Part shown: piece after piece, positions 33,116 to 39,188 of the stretch | Layout: each line of letters starts with the position of its first letter | How positions within the stretch are numbered: the stretch's first letter is position 1 | NCBI GenBank assembly: GCA_017457005.1 | Contig: JAFTII010000012.1 | Coordinates: 1-39,188 of the forward strand | Direction of reading: 5' to 3' | Length of the DNA: 39,188 bases | Source: Alphaproteobacteria bacterium | GTDB taxonomy: Bacteria > Pseudomonadota > Alphaproteobacteria > RF32 > CAG-239 | Notes under the pieces: model-generated | What the model was told of the DNA's origin: nothing | What the model saw: only the letters and a program-made list of their open reading frames with translations | Databases searched by the model: none | Position numbers and translations under genes: made by a program

Positions 33116-35825
33116 GATTATAAGTAATTTCAGAGAATATTTAGATTGTTTGCGCAATTTATTTGTAAACGCCAACATGGGTAGTGTTGAAGCGTATTTG
33201 CAAGATATGGCGCAAAGTGGTAAAAAACAAAGAGAATACAAAGAAAAATTACAAAAAGAGATAGCAGTTATAACGGCTAAAATTAATTTTTTGCGCCAAG
33301 AGATGAAGCGAGAAACTGATAGGCGTAAAATCAGTGAACAGATAAAAAGACTTAAGGAAAATAAAACTTTATTGCTGAAAAGATTAAAGCAAAAAACTCA
33401 AACTACAAGGTTTGCAATGCTTTCTGATGAAACGAAGGCAACTTTGTGTACTCTAAAAATTTTGCGTAAATATTTGACTAAAGAACTTATGGAAAATGAA
33501 TTTTCCGGTATGAAAAAAGATGATAACGGTAATCTGATTTTTGATGCAAAAGTATTTGAAGATTCTTTTTTATATCAAGATGCCAGACATATTTATGATT
33601 ATGTGTCTGCTTATATTATCCAAAATCCGGGAAGAGTGGTTTCTGAAAGTCATTTTAATAAGTTTTTTGATAAAGAAAGCGGTTGGCGAGGTATAGTTAA
33701 TCAGGCTAACAAATTCTTTGATGCTCAAAACAAACGTAAGAAAACCAGAGCTGAAATTATTGCAGAAAGTAAAAGTGATATAGAATTCATTAGAGAATAT
33801 CCTGATAATCGGGTTCTATTGGTTCGTTTAAAAACACCGGAAGCTCTTGATTATGAAGGGACTGCTGCACATAATTGTGTCGGAGGTGGGACTTACGATA
33901 AATTATTGAGTAAAAAGCATAGCGGTATTTATTCTTTACGCAGGTTAACCAAAGATGGCGAATTAAAGCCGGTAGTAACTATTGAGTATAATGATGGGGT
34001 GGTTAAGCAGGTAAGGGGAATATGTAATTCAATAGTAGCTTATGATTATAATTTGCCGGCAAGAGATGTCGTATTGCGTTTGATGGAAAAAAACGATATT
34101 GCTGAGTTGGTAAATAATGATGATGTTAAAAATGATGTGCTTAATTCTTTAGGAATTTATCGTAATGGTAAAGGTGGTTATTTAGACATTCATAATGCCA
34201 GCGGTGATGAAGATTTTACTATACCTAGAATGGGAATTGTTGCAGAAAGTTTAGGCGATTATGATTTTAGTAAATTAAAGATTAAGGATCTTGCTGTTTA
34301 TGGAGAATTGAAACAAAAAGATGTGAAATTTCTTGAACAATTTAAGTCGGTGGAGAAATTAACTATTGAAGAGACTGCAGATAATTTGTGTTTAGATTTA
34401 TCACAGTTAGATAAATTAGAAAATCTTACCTTAAAAACAAAAAATTCAAATTGCAGAGTTACAGGTTTATCTACCTCATTGAAAGAATTTGAATGTGAAG
34501 GAGATATTAGGTTTGCAAATGATGAGATTGATTTAGAGCAATTTGATGCAATGAAAAAATTGGCACTTAAGGGGGTTTATTTTGATGTTTTGAAGAATTT
34601 TGCCGGAAGTTACTTGAAATTAGATTTGGATCATGATGCTGATATTCAGTTTATTGGGGAAAATAATATTGAACTTTTAAAATTAACATCAACCAAACCA
34701 ATAAAAGTTGACTTAAGAGTTGATGGCGCAAAAGAAATAAGAGATATGTGGGCAGATGGTTTAATTGATTTTAAAATAAATACTTCTAGCGTTAAAAGAA
34801 TTAATTTAAAAAATACTAATCTTTCAAATGATTTTGTATTTATTCCAAATGTATATTATTGTTTTGAGAACTGTAGTTTTCCGGTAGAAATAGCAAAAAG
34901 GATAATCAGTTCTGAGATTGTGAATCCGTATAATGAGTGTAATGGGATTGAAAGTAAAGGTGTTTGTGATTTTTCTGATTTGAGAAAAGTTGATTTTAGA
35001 GCTTTTGCAGCATTAAGAAGTCCAATGAAGTTTGCAGAAGAATTAGATTATTTATATGCTAACGGAACAATACTTTGTCCTAATGCCATCAGAGGGATAA
35101 AAAAAATCAAAAGTTTAGAGTTGGGGGCAATCGGAGTTGATAAATGGTTGGACGAGATACCTTGTGAAACGGTAGATGCTTTAAATATGCATACCAGTCA
35201 AAAAGATATATTGTCAAGATTTCCTAATCTTAAAGAGTTATCATGTGGCGGGGTTCCGATTGCAAAAATTCCGCATAGTGTGGAAAAATTAGATTATAGG
35301 CAATTTTTTGATATTACTATTCGTTCGTCTTCATATATGGAGATTGATTCTTGCGGAGATGATGGTAATTATGTTTTTGATATATCTGAGTTAAGCAATT
35401 TGCGAGATGTGTCTTTGAGAGTTCAAGATGCCCGTTGTGAACAGTTAATATTCCCTAAAGATATAGAGAAAATTTATTTGCAAGGATACGTTAGAAAACT
35501 ACAAAAATTAGATTTAAGTAAGTATAAAGAGCTTAAAAAGGTAGGTTTTAACCTGATTTGTCATGGATTGGAGGAAGTTAATCTGCCTGAAAGTATAGAA
35601 AATATTCAAGGAGGTAATAAAGGTATCGGTATCGGAGTATTAGGTGGTGATAAAGAAAAAAATAAGATAAAATGGACTATATCCGAAAAAGCCAAGCCAG
35701 AAGTAATTGCATATTTGCAAAAAGAATGGGGAAAAGATAATGTGATATTGGTGCCGCCTAAAAATAGAAAAGAACAAATATTATTGCCAGTGATGGTAAT
35801 GCAACAGAAAACAAGTAGAAGATAA
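33114..35825 (+). CDS. Large PcfJ-like protein with leucine-rich-like array
   Basis: 903 residues, with no signal peptide or membrane span. A lysine/glutamate-rich coiled coil occupies about 38-98. A PcfJ-like core (about 231-325) follows: VLLVRLKTPEALDYEGTAAHNCVGGG with His253-Asn-Cys255, then YSLRR...PVVTIEYNDGVVKQVRGICN; PcfJ itself is known from an enterococcal conjugative plasmid and has no established activity. From about 360 to 850 there are irregular 20-25 residue leucine-rich-like repeats (e.g. SVEKLTIEETADNL, KLENLTLK, LKELSCGG). The ATG at 33114 has AAAAGGG about 8 bases before it. I find no family covering the whole protein. A role in recognition is a guess from the architecture. 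Confidence 0.65.
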   Translation: MIISNFREYLDCLRNLFVNANMGSVEAYLQDMAQSGKKQREYKEKLQKEIAVITAKINFLRQEMKRETDRRKISEQIKRLKENKTLLLKRLKQKTQTTRFAMLSDETKATLCTLKILRKYLTKELMENEFSGMKKDDNGNLIFDAKVFEDSFLYQDARHIYDYVSAYIIQNPGRVVSESHFNKFFDKESGWRGIVNQANKFFDAQNKRKKTRAEIIAESKSDIEFIREYPDNRVLLVRLKTPEALDYEGTAAHNCVGGGTYDKLLSKKHSGIYSLRRLTKDGELKPVVTIEYNDGVVKQVRGICNSIVAYDYNLPARDVVLRLMEKNDIAELVNNDDVKNDVLNSLGIYRNGKGGYLDIHNASGDEDFTIPRMGIVAESLGDYDFSKLKIKDLAVYGELKQKDVKFLEQFKSVEKLTIEETADNLCLDLSQLDKLENLTLKTKNSNCRVTGLSTSLKEFECEGDIRFANDEIDLEQFDAMKKLALKGVYFDVLKNFAGSYLKLDLDHDADIQFIGENNIELLKLTSTKPIKVDLRVDGAKEIRDMWADGLIDFKINTSSVKRINLKNTNLSNDFVFIPNVYYCFENCSFPVEIAKRIISSEIVNPYNECNGIESKGVCDFSDLRKVDFRAFAALRSPMKFAEELDYLYANGTILCPNAIRGIKKIKSLELGAIGVDKWLDEIPCETVDALNMHTSQKDILSRFPNLKELSCGGVPIAKIPHSVEKLDYRQFFDITIRSSSYMEIDSCGDDGNYVFDISELSNLRDVSLRVQDARCEQLIFPKDIEKIYLQGYVRKLQKLDLSKYKELKKVGFNLICHGLEEVNLPESIENIQGGNKGIGIGVLGGDKEKNKIKWTISEKAKPEVIAYLQKEWGKDNVILVPPKNRKEQILLPVMVMQQKTSRR

Positions 35826-35826
35826 T

Positions 35827-35864
35827 CCCTTTCCCCTTGATGGGGAAAGGTTAGGATAGGGGTG
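35827..35864 (+). repeat. Palindromic repeat R1, upstream of the DUF559 gene
   Basis: CCTTTCCCC (35828-35836), loop TTGAT, GGGGAAAGG (35842-35850) and the tail TTAGGATAGGGGTG. The tail ends 5 bases before the DUF559 ATG, and its AGGGGTG probably serves as the ribosome site. Confidence 0.75.
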
Positions 35865-35869
35865 ATACG

Positions 35870-36220
35870 ATGTCTGAAAATGCTGTTAATAGTAAATTTT
35901 TGAATATATCAAGAAAGTTAAGAGTAAATCAGACTGATTGTGAGAAAAAGCTGTGGTTTAGAATTAATAATAAACAATTAGGAGTTAAATTTAGAAGGCA
36001 ATATGTTATTGCAAATAAGTATATAGTTGATTTTATTTGTTTGGAAAAGAAATTGATTGTTGAATTGGATGGTGGACAACATTGCAATAATCTAGAAGAT
36101 GAAATTAGAAATAGGTATTTGAGTGATTTAGGTTTTGAAGTATTGAGATTTTGGAATAATGATGTTAATGACAATATTGAGGGATGTTTGGAAATTTTAT
36201 GGAGTAAAATTAAGAAATGA
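35870..36220 (+). CDS. DUF559 (Vsr-like) endonuclease-domain protein
   Basis: 116 residues. The sequence LRVNQTDCEKKLWFRINNKQLGVKFRRQYVIANKYIVDFICLEKKLIVELDGGQHCN...YLSDLGFEVLRFWNNDV is the DUF559 domain, a PD-(D/E)xK fold relative of very-short-patch-repair endonuclease. Candidate catalytic residues are Glu23, Asp58 and the E-L-D-G-G-Q-H block near 67-73. DUF559 genes commonly sit next to CCCC-TTGAT-GGGG repeats in many bacteria; here copies flank the gene on both sides. The cellular role is unknown; movement or upkeep of the repeats is a possibility. Its base composition is similar to its neighbours. Confidence 0.88.
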   Translation: MSENAVNSKFLNISRKLRVNQTDCEKKLWFRINNKQLGVKFRRQYVIANKYIVDFICLEKKLIVELDGGQHCNNLEDEIRNRYLSDLGFEVLRFWNNDVNDNIEGCLEILWSKIKK

Positions 36221-36228
36221 TTTTTAGT

Positions 36229-36265
36229 CACCCCCACCTTAATCCTCCCCCATCAAGGAGGGAGG
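36229..36265 (-). repeat. Palindromic repeat R3, inverted, downstream of the DUF559 gene
   Basis: Read on the minus strand: CCTCCCTCCTTGATGGGGGAGG followed by a tail (ATTAAGGTGGGGGTG) like that of R1. It is the inverted counterpart of R1 and starts 9 bp after the DUF559 stop codon. The stem has one extra T. Confidence 0.7.
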
Positions 36266-36300
36266 AAAATAAAAGAATAAAATAGGGGGATATGAAATAA

Positions 36301-36338
36301 TCTCTTTTCCCTTGATGGGGAAAGGTTAGGATAGGTGG
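36301..36338 (+). repeat. Palindromic repeat R2
   Basis: CTTTTCCC (36304-36311), loop TTGAT, GGGGAAAGG (36317-36325) and the tail TTAGGATAGG. It matches R1 over 27 consecutive bases and has the same orientation, 35 bp after R3. Confidence 0.75.
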
Positions 36339-36392
36339 TATTGAAAAGTTTTGATAAAAAATTATTGTGTAACCTGTTAAATTTATTAAATT

Positions 36393-37121
36393 ATGGATGT
36401 AAGTATGAAACTTAAGGCGGTTAAAAATCTGATGGATACATTAGAGTTTAACCAACAAGACAAGCTGACTCTGATGGATATGCTATTAGAAACATTGTCT
36501 TTGAAGCAATCTGCAAGACAGATTTTGCTAGAGATGATTGAACAAGAGCTTTGTCCGGAAAAGTCTAAGACAGAAAAGCAAGCCCAGAAAACTGAGCCAG
36601 TTGTTGAACAGGAGGTGAAAGCTCAACCTCAAAAATCTGAGCCGGTTGAAGAAGCTAAAGATCTAAAGGGGTGGTTGGAGCAAGAAATTGCATCTAAACG
36701 GAAAACGCGAGAAACTACAGAGGCGTTAAACGAATATGGGGCAAAAATGAAGTTTGCGATGCTGTATGACGATGGCGTATGTTCTTATTGGTTGCGAAGA
36801 GAAAAACAACCGTTAGGCATCATTATAAATGATGAATTTGCAATTTATTGCCGTAATCATCAATGTGCTGATCGTACCAACAAGCAGGAAGCAATGCGTT
36901 ATGCCTCTACACTTCTGAAAGTAGATGGAAGAGAGTGGAAAGTTATTACTGAAAAACATTGTCGTGCAATTTGCAGACAACCTCTTTTTCATGACATTTG
37001 TCAGCAACTCCGTGATTTGGGATGTAGAAAAATTGTTTCAAGTCACCTCAAAGAAGTTTTGACTTCTGATGGTCCTTTGACAGCCAAAGATTGGGAAGTT
37101 TGGTTTGTGATGGATTTGTAA
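36393..37121 (+). CDS. Unrecognised 242-residue protein
   Basis: I do not recognise this family. An N-terminal helical part (1-50, leucine-rich, MLLETLSLKQSARQILLEMIE) is joined by a charged, repetitive E/K/Q/P-rich linker (about 52-88, two similar units KTEPVVEQE and KSEPVEEAK) to a C-terminal domain (about 90-242) with several cysteines (VCSYW, YCRNHQC, HCRAICR, DICQQ, GCRK) and tryptophans. No signal peptide or membrane span. An alternative ATG at 36405 has GGAT 6 bases upstream and may be the real start. It lies just after the DUF559/repeat cassette, and a strong terminator follows. Confidence 0.6.
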   Translation: MDVSMKLKAVKNLMDTLEFNQQDKLTLMDMLLETLSLKQSARQILLEMIEQELCPEKSKTEKQAQKTEPVVEQEVKAQPQKSEPVEEAKDLKGWLEQEIASKRKTRETTEALNEYGAKMKFAMLYDDGVCSYWLRREKQPLGIIINDEFAIYCRNHQCADRTNKQEAMRYASTLLKVDGREWKVITEKHCRAICRQPLFHDICQQLRDLGCRKIVSSHLKEVLTSDGPLTAKDWEVWFVMDL

Positions 37122-37128
37122 GTCATTT

Positions 37129-37158
37129 AAGCGGAGAATTATATTTCTCCGCTTTTTT
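37129..37158 (+). terminator. Rho-independent terminator
   Basis: AAGCGGAGAA (37129-37138), loop TTATAT, TTCTCCGCTT (37145-37154) and a T run to 37158. A textbook terminator for the preceding gene. Confidence 0.9.
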
Positions 37159-37159
37159 G

Positions 37160-37188
37160 TTGACTTTGTATTAATAGTGCAATACTGC
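37160..37188 (+). promoter_or_regulatory. Possible promoter of the U32 gene
   Basis: TTGACT (37160-37165) followed after 17 bp by TACTGC (37183-37188), about 29 bp before the ATG. The -10 is weak. Confidence 0.3.
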
Positions 37189-37216
37189 TATGGTAAAACA
37201 ACTTGAGTATTAGAAT

Positions 37217-39188
37217 ATGAAAACAGAACTTTTAGCGCCGGCAGGCGATATTGAAGCAGGATATGCAGCTCTTTATTATGGAGCTGATGCAGTTTATTTG
37301 GGGTTGCAGCAATTCTCTGCCAGAGCAACAGCTACTAATTTTGATGAAGCAAATCTAAATGAGTTTGTGGGCTATGCTCATCATTTGGGACGTAAGATAT
37401 ATGTTGCAGTCAATACTGTTGTGCAGGAAGATGAGTTATCGCAATTATTGCAAACATTGGATATTTGTTCTCGTTGCAAAGTGGATGCTGTTATTATTCA
37501 AGATTTGGGAGTGGCGAGAATTGTACGTGAGAGTTATCCGGAACTTGAAATGCACGCCAGTACTCAAATGGCGGTACATAATAAAGAGGGTGCTTTGACT
37601 TTGCAAAAGCTCGGATTTTCTCGGGTGGTGGTGGCAAGAGAATTGACTTTGCCCGAAATCAAAGAAATTGCTTCTATTCCTGATTTGGAAACAGAAGCTT
37701 TTATTCATGGTGCTTTGTGTTATTCGTATAGCGGGTTATGCTTGTTCTCTTCTTTTGAAAACGGGCGTAGTGCTAATAGAGGAAAATGCCTTTATCCTTG
37801 TCGTGCGGAATTTGACGGAGAAGCCGGAAAAGCACATTATTTTTCTATGAAAGATATGGCATTACAAGAAGATGTACTGAAAATGCCGGTTACATCTTTA
37901 AAAATTGAAGGGCGCAAAAAAACAGCGCTTTATGTGGCTGCAGTTACTGATTATTATCGCCGTTTGCTTGACGGAAAAGAAGTTGAAAACAGAGATGAAC
38001 ACATTAAACAGATTTTCTCTCGTCCTTGGTGTAAGTTCCATTTTAAGGGCAAAGATAAGAATGTGATTGAACGTAATTTTGTAGGACACAGAGGTCTCAA
38101 AATCGGTAAAATAGAACGTGTAGGAAAACATAGTATATTTTTTAAGACTAATCATGATATCGGCAGATATGACGGTTTGCAAATAGAGATTAAAGGAATG
38201 GAAAAGCCTTTTGGTTTTTCGGTGCAACAAATGCGTATGAACGGAAAAAATGTGTTTGTTGCTCTTAAGGGGAGTGAAGTTGAAATAGGGGTGCCACCTC
38301 AAGCTGATAATTTGATGGTCGGGCAAGATGTATATTTGGCATCTTCTACCCAAGTTAAAGGGGCTTATGATTATACAAAACCTAAGCCGAATGAATATAA
38401 GCAAAAAGAACCGATTGATGTGGTTGTAAAAATTACAAAAAATATGGTGGTTGCAACAGCAGATAACGAAAAAGCAGTAATTGCAAATGATTTTGAAACA
38501 GCTCAACATCCGGATAAAGTTACAGAGGCAATTGCTAAAGTTTTTGCCAAAAGCGGTAATAGTGATGTTGTGTTGAAAAATTTGGTCGTTAAAAATGATT
38601 TGGGATTGTTTGTTCCGGTATCAATATTGAATGAATTAAGACGTAATCTGTACGCAAAAATTAAGCCACAATCCAAAATCGGTGTTTTGCCTCAAATAAC
38701 AAGCCGTGATTTAAGTTCTCCGCAATGGATTTTACGTACGGATAATGTGAATAATTTAGCGTTGGTTGATTTAAGCAAAGTTGCGGAAATAATTGTTTTG
38801 ATAAATGAAAATTTTAAGATTTCCGAGTTAAATGTACTGCCAAAAAATAAAGTAAGACTGGCTTTGCCGGCTGTTTGCCGTAAAGTTTCAGATTGGAAAC
38901 AACTGATTGAAAAATTGTTGATATCAGGATATCGCAAATGGGAAACAGCTAATTATTGGGGGTGTTCGGTATTGCCGGAAAATGGAATTGATTTGAGTTT
39001 TGATGCTCCGATTTATATGTTTAATAGACAAGCAACTCAAATGGCTAAAGAACTCGGTGCAAAGCGGATTACATTGCCGGCAGAAGACTTGCTGATTAAT
39101 TTACAAAAAACGGCAAAGAACTCTTGTTTACCGGTTGTGTGGGAAGTGTATGGCGAAAATCCGTTGTTTACCAGTGCAGCTTGTAACA
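37217..39188 (+). CDS. rlhA: U32 family protein, RlhA-like (3' end outside window)
   Basis: 657 codons are visible and the frame is still open at the window edge. The N-terminal U32 domain (about 1-290) begins MKTELLAPAGDIEAGYAALYYGADAVYLG, has MHASTQMAVHN, VVVARELTLPEI and FIHGALCYSYSGLCLFSSF, with conserved Cys168, Cys175, Cys191 and Cys195, the likely iron-sulfur ligands, then SLKIEGRKK. A long C-terminal part corresponds to the DUF3656 region found in RlhA (YdcP, about 650-670 residues) and absent from TrhP/YegQ. RlhA hydroxylates C2501 of 23S rRNA in E. coli. Peptidase U32 in clostridia has a similar layout, so the rRNA role is inferred. Confidence 0.85.
   Translation, partial: MKTELLAPAGDIEAGYAALYYGADAVYLGLQQFSARATATNFDEANLNEFVGYAHHLGRKIYVAVNTVVQEDELSQLLQTLDICSRCKVDAVIIQDLGVARIVRESYPELEMHASTQMAVHNKEGALTLQKLGFSRVVVARELTLPEIKEIASIPDLETEAFIHGALCYSYSGLCLFSSFENGRSANRGKCLYPCRAEFDGEAGKAHYFSMKDMALQEDVLKMPVTSLKIEGRKKTALYVAAVTDYYRRLLDGKEVENRDEHIKQIFSRPWCKFHFKGKDKNVIERNFVGHRGLKIGKIERVGKHSIFFKTNHDIGRYDGLQIEIKGMEKPFGFSVQQMRMNGKNVFVALKGSEVEIGVPPQADNLMVGQDVYLASSTQVKGAYDYTKPKPNEYKQKEPIDVVVKITKNMVVATADNEKAVIANDFETAQHPDKVTEAIAKVFAKSGNSDVVLKNLVVKNDLGLFVPVSILNELRRNLYAKIKPQSKIGVLPQITSRDLSSPQWILRTDNVNNLALVDLSKVAEIIVLINENFKISELNVLPKNKVRLALPAVCRKVSDWKQLIEKLLISGYRKWETANYWGCSVLPENGIDLSFDAPIYMFNRQATQMAKELGAKRITLPAEDLLINLQKTAKNSCLPVVWEVYGENPLFTSAACN

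Noticed and set aside
35827..36338. CRISPR array
   Set aside because: Three palindromic copies occur in mixed orientation with a gene between them; spacing is irregular and there are no uniform spacers.
37898..38509. 203-residue minus-strand open frame
   Set aside because: It lies wholly inside the U32 gene on the opposite strand and has the biased composition of a shadow frame.

Overview
The window is about 39 kb of AT-rich Gram-negative chromosome. It carries lipid A and outer-membrane genes (lpxK, waaA, a DUF374 acyltransferase, two MCE/MlaD proteins), an RlpA-SPOR lipoprotein, DUF2155, and a tRNA-Val(UAC) of alphaproteobacterial type. DUF2155, and DUF374 next to waaA/lpxK, are typical of Alphaproteobacteria. 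A HydG [FeFe]-hydrogenase maturase with a TM1266-type partner points to an anaerobic or fermentative lifestyle. My inference is an uncultured, possibly gut- or host-associated alphaproteobacterium. No species can be named from the sequence alone.

Layout. Positions 1-3382 (minus strand) hold the 5' end of a secreted-protein gene and an operon fliN-like > DUF374 acyltransferase > waaA > lpxK. Positions 3597-6505 (plus) hold lon, behind a likely heat-shock promoter, and an HU gene. Positions 6506-7108 hold tRNA-Val, its perfect hairpin terminator and a diverged second copy of the terminator module. A family 2 glycosyltransferase follows, then a long plus-strand cell-wall and housekeeping run: MltB-type transglycosylase, RlpA, D,D-carboxypeptidase, tmk, holB, tatD, an MBL-fold hydrolase and a DHH phosphoesterase (8.1-15.7 kb). 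A maltokinase-like gene (minus) and malQ (plus) are divergent at 15.7-19.5 kb. Then come metG, a membrane-anchored SNase-like protein and trkH, converging on a minus-strand operon of two MCE-domain genes plus DUF2155. A Gld-type ABC exporter (ATPase, permease, GldG-like, DUF4340) is followed by a PAS histidine kinase (25.4-30.7 kb). An RNase H-like gene, the TM1266-type gene and hydG occupy 30.8-33.0 kb.

The least ordinary stretch is 33.05-37.12 kb. It contains a 903-residue protein joining a coiled coil, a PcfJ-like HNCVGG domain and a long leucine-rich-like array, behind a palindrome that covers its start codon. Next is a DUF559 endonuclease-like gene bracketed by inverted copies of a short palindromic repeat, with a third copy nearby, and then an unrecognised 242-residue protein. 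The window ends inside a U32-family gene resembling rlhA.

How the genes fit together. The first two thirds are mainly envelope biogenesis and core replication/translation. MalQ and the maltokinase suggest alpha-glucan/maltose metabolism. HydG implies H2 metabolism, with the remaining hyd genes elsewhere. The best leads for something undescribed are the DUF559/palindrome cassette, the PcfJ-LRR protein, and the TTGTGGCAA palindrome shared by the promoter regions of that gene and lon.
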